Below, in pieces: positions 31,655 to 35,153 of a stretch of 35,153 nt of DNA. The notes below the pieces were generated by a model that searched no databases, was not told the origin of the DNA, and saw only the letters and a list, made by a program, of their open reading frames with translations. A program made the position numbers and the translations under genes. The stretch is from Sphaerisporangium sp. (GTDB lineage Bacteria; Actinomycetota; Actinomycetes; Streptosporangiales; Streptosporangiaceae). Location: assembly GCA_025964675.1 (NCBI GenBank), contig JAOPYI010000294.1, positions 1 through 35,153 of the forward strand. The letters are read 5' to 3'. Within the stretch, counting starts at the first letter, position 1, and the number at the start of each line of letters is the position of its first letter.

Positions 31655-33895
31655 GTGACCCATACCGCGAGCAGCCAGAGCAAGGCCCTCGGGCGGGGCG
31701 TCGGCGCGAGCGTGACCCGCCCGGACGGCGACCTGAAGGTCACCGGCGAGTTCGCCTACTCCTCCGACCTGTACCTCGCGGACATGCTTTGGGGCACCAC
31801 TCTGCGCAGTCCCCACCCCTCCGCGTGGATCCGCTCGATCGACGTCGGCGCCGCTCTGGCCATGCCGGGCGTCCACGCCGTGCTGACCCACGAGGACGTT
31901 CCGGGCGAGCGGTTCTACGGCCTCGAGCACAAGGACCAGCCGGTCCTGGCCATCGACCAGGTCCGCTACCAGGGGGAGCCGGTCGCGATCGTGGCGGCCG
32001 ACCACCCCGAGACGGCCAGGCGCGCGGCGGCGGCCATCGTGGTCGCGTACGAGCCGCGCGAGGCGGTCACCGACCCGCGCCGGGCCCTGTTCGACCCCGA
32101 CTGCCCGAAGGTGCAGCCGGGTGGCAACCTCGTGCGCCACCAGCCGGTACGGGCCGGCCGCGCGCCCTCCTCCGAGGCGGCCGAGGTCGTGGTCACCGGC
32201 GACTACGAGGTGGGCATGCAGGACCAGGCCTTCCTCGGCCCCGAGTCGGGCCTCGCCGTGCCCGCCGAGGACGGCGGCGTCGACCTGTTCGTCGCGACCC
32301 AGTGGCTGCACGTCGACCAGGACCAGATCGCCCCGTGCCTCGGCCTGCCGAAGGACAAGGTGCGGCTGACGCTGGCCGGGGTCGGAGGCGCGTTCGGCGC
32401 CCGCGAGGACATGTCGATGCAGATCCACGCCAGCCTGCTCGCCCTGCGCACCGGCAGGCCGGTCAAGATGGTCTACGGCCGGGAGGAGTCGTTCTTCGGC
32501 CACGTCCACCGGCACCCCGCCCGGATGCGGTATGAGCACGGCGCCACCCGCGACGGCAGGCTCGTCTACGTCAAGGCCGAGATCGTGCTCGACGGGGGCG
32601 CGTACTGCTCCTCCTCCCCGGCCGTGGTGGGCAACGCCGCGTCCCTCGGCGTCGGGCCGTACGAGGTGGACGACATCGAGATCGACGCCTACGGCGCGTA
32701 CACCAACAACCCGCCCTGCGGGGCGATGCGCGGCTTCGGCGCGGTGCAGGCCTGCTACGCGTACGAGTCCCAGATGGACAAGCTGGCGGAGGCCTGCGGG
32801 CTCGACCCCGTGGAGATCCGGGTGCGCAACGCCGTCTCCCAGGGGTCACGGCTTGCGACGGGCCAGGTGATCGAGTCGCCGGCACCGCTCGCCGGCATGC
32901 TGCGCGAGCTGGCCGCCATGCCCCTGCCGGGCTCCTCGTGCTCCCCCGACCTGCGGTCCCTGCCGGGCGGTGTGGCGCAGACGACCCACGGCGAGGGGGT
33001 GCGGCGGGGCGTCGGGTACGGCGTGGGCATCAAGAACATCTGCTTCTCCGAGGGCTTCGACGACTACTCCACGGCCAAGGTGAGGATCGAGCTGCTCGGC
33101 GGCGAGCCGCACGTGCTGGTGCACACCGCGGCGGCCGAGGTCGGCCAGGGGCTGCTCATGGTCCAGGAGCAGATCGCCCGCACCGAGCTGGGCGTCGAGC
33201 GGGTGACCGTCGCCCCGGCCGACACCTCCGTCGGCTCCGCGGGCTCCAGCTCGGCCTCCCGGCAGTCGTACGTCACCGGGGGCGCCGTCAAGACCGCGTG
33301 CGAAGCGGTGCGCGAGCGGCTGGACAAGCTGCGGGCCGGTCACCCGGGGCTCACGCTCGAGGAGCTGCTGGAGGCGTTCGGACCGGTCGAGGAGACCCGC
33401 GAGTACCGCCACCGGCCGACCTACCCCATGGACCCGGTCACCGGGCAGGGCGACTCCCACACCCAGCTCGCGCTCTGCGTCCACCGCGCCGTGGTCGACG
33501 TGGATGTCGAGCTCGGGCTGGTCAAGGTGGTCGAGCTGGCCGCCGTGCAGGACGTGGGCAGGATCCTCAACCCGTTGGCGCTCGAAGGGCAGATCCACGG
33601 AGGATCGGCGCAGGGGCTCGGGCTCGCGCTCATGGAGGAGATCCAGGTGCGCGACGGCAGAGTGCTCAACCCGTCGTTCACCGACTACCTGATCCCGACG
33701 ATCCTCGACATGCCGCCGATGAGGCTTTCGATCCTGGAGAACCCCGACCCCGACGCGCCGTACGGGCTGCGGGGCGCGGGCGAGCCTCCCACGCTCTCCT
33801 CCACCCCGGCCATCGCCGCCGCCGTCCGCGCCGCCACCGGCCTCCCCCTCTCCCGCGTCCCCATCCGCCCCCACGACATCGCCCTGGCGGACTAG
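31655..33895 (+). CDS. Xanthine dehydrogenase family, molybdopterin-binding large subunit
   Basis: Oxidative hydroxylation of purines (hypoxanthine/xanthine) or a related heterocycle at a molybdenum cofactor. 746 aa. The small a/b hammerhead domain is at the N-terminus (RPDGDLKVTGEFAYSSDL, LRSPHPSAWIRSIDV). The Moco domain has VGGAFGARE (243-251), CGAMRGFGAVQACYAYESQMD, HTAAAEVGQGLLMVQEQIA, VGSAGSSSASRQ, and GAGEPP with the candidate catalytic Glu710. It needs FAD and 2Fe-2S partners; neither is encoded beside it, as the next gene is convergent and unrelated. GTG start without a ribosome binding site, 6 nt after TGTACT. Divergent from pucR, which supports a purine role, but a related dehydrogenase cannot be excluded. 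Confidence 0.92.
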   Translation: MTHTASSQSKALGRGVGASVTRPDGDLKVTGEFAYSSDLYLADMLWGTTLRSPHPSAWIRSIDVGAALAMPGVHAVLTHEDVPGERFYGLEHKDQPVLAIDQVRYQGEPVAIVAADHPETARRAAAAIVVAYEPREAVTDPRRALFDPDCPKVQPGGNLVRHQPVRAGRAPSSEAAEVVVTGDYEVGMQDQAFLGPESGLAVPAEDGGVDLFVATQWLHVDQDQIAPCLGLPKDKVRLTLAGVGGAFGAREDMSMQIHASLLALRTGRPVKMVYGREESFFGHVHRHPARMRYEHGATRDGRLVYVKAEIVLDGGAYCSSSPAVVGNAASLGVGPYEVDDIEIDAYGAYTNNPPCGAMRGFGAVQACYAYESQMDKLAEACGLDPVEIRVRNAVSQGSRLATGQVIESPAPLAGMLRELAAMPLPGSSCSPDLRSLPGGVAQTTHGEGVRRGVGYGVGIKNICFSEGFDDYSTAKVRIELLGGEPHVLVHTAAAEVGQGLLMVQEQIARTELGVERVTVAPADTSVGSAGSSSASRQSYVTGGAVKTACEAVRERLDKLRAGHPGLTLEELLEAFGPVEETREYRHRPTYPMDPVTGQGDSHTQLALCVHRAVVDVDVELGLVKVVELAAVQDVGRILNPLALEGQIHGGSAQGLGLALMEEIQVRDGRVLNPSFTDYLIPTILDMPPMRLSILENPDPDAPYGLRGAGEPPTLSSTPAIAAAVRAATGLPLSRVPIRPHDIALAD

Positions 33896-33922
33896 ACACT
33901 GGATTCACGCCGTGGAGGCGCC

Positions 33923-35153
33923 CTATGTGATGTCGCCGCGCTCGCAGGCCACGCCGTCGTGATCGCCGTCGACGTACCAGTAGTACTCCTCGTGGACGCC
34001 CTTGGTGTACGGACCGTAGTTGGCCGCGTTGGCCTGCTTGCAGCTCGCGAAGCGAGGGTCCGGCGTGCGTCTGGCGGCGGCACCCGTGGGCCTGGCCCGG
34101 GGCGACTGGGCGCCACGGCGAGGCCCTGAGGTGCGCGCCGGGGCGCCGGACGCCTGGGACGTCCCCTGGGGAACCAGCGGCATTGAGCCCGGCTGGGAGG
34201 CGGTGGATCCCGGCTGGGACGTGGACGCGCTGGGCGACCCACCTGATGCCGTGGGGGTGCTCGTACCCGGCGGGCAGGTGGCGGAACCGCCAGGAACCCC
34301 AGAGGTCGGCGGCGTCCCCGAGGTGACCATCGGCCCACCGGGCGACCCGGTCCCCGTTGCGGGCGCGCCGGACGGGCCGTTGTCGGTGGTCCCGGTCGAA
34401 CCGTTCGGGGCCGTCGTTCCGGTGGTGCCCGGGGCGCAGGTCGAGGGAACGTCGGTCGGCGTGGTCGGCGATGGGGCCGAGGTGCCTGTGCCGGTCACCG
34501 TGCCGGCGGCGCCCAGCAGGCGGCCTACGAGGGCGTCGGCGACCTCCTTGGTGAGCCCAGCGATGCTGAGGCTGTCCTCGGTGATCGGCTGCGTGACCCG
34601 GGGAGCCGTGACCACCTTGTCGTCCACCACGACGGCGAGCAGCTGGTTGAGCGCGTCCTTGGTCAGGCCGGCAAGTTTCTGGCGGCTTTCCGGAGCCAGT
34701 ACGAGGCGAACGGCGTACGTGCCGTCCTTTTCCGCGACCGTGCCGACCTTCACCACCGACGTGACGGTGACCCCAGGGGCCACCTGGTAGCAGGTGGTGC
34801 CCGCGTCGTCGAGCACCGCCTCCGCTCCTGGGCACGGCGCGGCCCGCACGCCGGTGACGGGGGCGAAGTGGATGGGGGTGGCGAGGCGGCGAGGCGGGGC
34901 CGCGCCGAGCGGGAGGTCGGGCTGGCGGGTCATCAGCACGGCGATCGTGCCGAGGACGCCCGTGACGATGACCACCACGAAGAGCCCCACGATCAGGGCC
35001 ACGGTGGTGGAACGCGCGGCACGCGGCGGCCCGCTTGGAGCGGCCGGCGGTCCACCGGGCGCGCCCGGGCCGGGGGGCGGGCCGTCCGGACCGATCGGCG
35101 GCTCCCCCGGACCGCCAGGACCCATCGGCGGCTCACCGGGAGCCGTTGGAGGC
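33923..35153 (-). CDS. Membrane protein with SecDF P1-head-like domain and C-terminal Excalibur domain (5' end outside window)
   Basis: About 409 codons visible; the frame is open to the right edge and begins in a Gly/Pro-rich cytoplasmic tail with repeated GEPPxGP units (GEPPMGPGGPGEPPIGP), so the true start lies beyond. One membrane helix (TTVALIVGLFVVVIVTGVLGTIAVL) follows. The extracellular region begins with ~100 residues like the SecDF P1 head (VRLVLAPESRQKLAGLTKD, LLAVVVDDKVVTAPRVTQPI, LSIAGLTKEVADALVGRLLG). A Thr/Ser/Gly/Pro linker of ~130 residues leads to the Excalibur calcium-binding domain: FASCKQANAANYGPYTKG, then DGDHDGVACE. The two Cys and the DxDxDG loop are intact. A cell-envelope role is likely; the exact function is unknown. 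It ends 27 bp from the convergent dehydrogenase stop. Confidence 0.8.
   Translation of the reverse strand, partial: PPTAPGEPPMGPGGPGEPPIGPDGPPPGPGAPGGPPAAPSGPPRAARSTTVALIVGLFVVVIVTGVLGTIAVLMTRQPDLPLGAAPPRRLATPIHFAPVTGVRAAPCPGAEAVLDDAGTTCYQVAPGVTVTSVVKVGTVAEKDGTYAVRLVLAPESRQKLAGLTKDALNQLLAVVVDDKVVTAPRVTQPITEDSLSIAGLTKEVADALVGRLLGAAGTVTGTGTSAPSPTTPTDVPSTCAPGTTGTTAPNGSTGTTDNGPSGAPATGTGSPGGPMVTSGTPPTSGVPGGSATCPPGTSTPTASGGSPSASTSQPGSTASQPGSMPLVPQGTSQASGAPARTSGPRRGAQSPRARPTGAAARRTPDPRFASCKQANAANYGPYTKGVHEEYYWYVDGDHDGVACERGDIT

Overview
The window is high-GC actinomycete DNA. GTG and TTG starts are frequent, G/C dominates third codon positions, and the families present are typical of that group: an XRE/DUF5753 plus DUF397 pair, DUF5937 ArsR, PucR, an F420-dependent reductase, an Excalibur protein and CBU_0592. 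The mix fits Streptosporangiales (the Nonomuraea/Microbispora/Streptosporangium type) better than a mycobacterium. This is inference from family content; no rRNA or other marker gene is present.

Layout. 1-15,000 is mostly metabolism interrupted by accessory genes. It holds a glnA2-type glutamine synthetase cut by the left edge, with a textbook GlnR box upstream; a membrane-anchored expansin-like protein; an ArsR-like regulator divergent from an MFS exporter; glutamine-dependent NAD synthetase (nadE); a DHA2 MFS pump with a TetR repressor; panB; a Cys/Met-metabolism PLP enzyme; an F420:NADP oxidoreductase (npdG); and map. 15,100-21,700 holds a ThDP-dependent decarboxylase/synthase-like enzyme, a small membrane protein, a GAF-LuxR regulator, a PsiE-like membrane protein, the XRE/DUF397 module and a GNAT acetyltransferase. 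21,984-25,511 holds a 1019-residue membrane protein that joins a degenerate NTPase-like cytoplasmic part to an extracellular type I periplasmic-binding-protein domain. Convergent to it is a stand-alone histidine-kinase-type ATPase domain. 25,761-28,321 is a translationally coupled copper pair, copC followed by copD/ctaG. 28,432-29,916 is a TPR regulator divergent from an unlisted 45-codon exported peptide. 29,925-33,895 is pucR divergent from a lone molybdopterin subunit of the xanthine dehydrogenase family. The right edge cuts a SecDF-P1-head/Excalibur membrane protein.

Most striking candidate: the divergent pair at 28,432-29,916. An XRE-HTH regulator with a long TPR array faces, across 54 bp, a tiny gene with a good ribosome binding site, an Arg-rich Sec signal peptide and a short mature tail ending in two cysteines. 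That is the architecture of the RRNPP peptide-pheromone systems known from Firmicutes. I infer a possible peptide-signalling cassette of actinomycetes; nothing in the window proves peptide binding.

Other points worth attention are the receptor-like fusion at 21,984; the GlnR site; a phased GATAC repeat array before the DHA2 pump; several genes whose -10 box lies 6-7 nt before the start codon (leaderless transcripts); and the Excalibur fusion at the right edge. No tRNA, rRNA, CRISPR array or insertion sequence was recognised.
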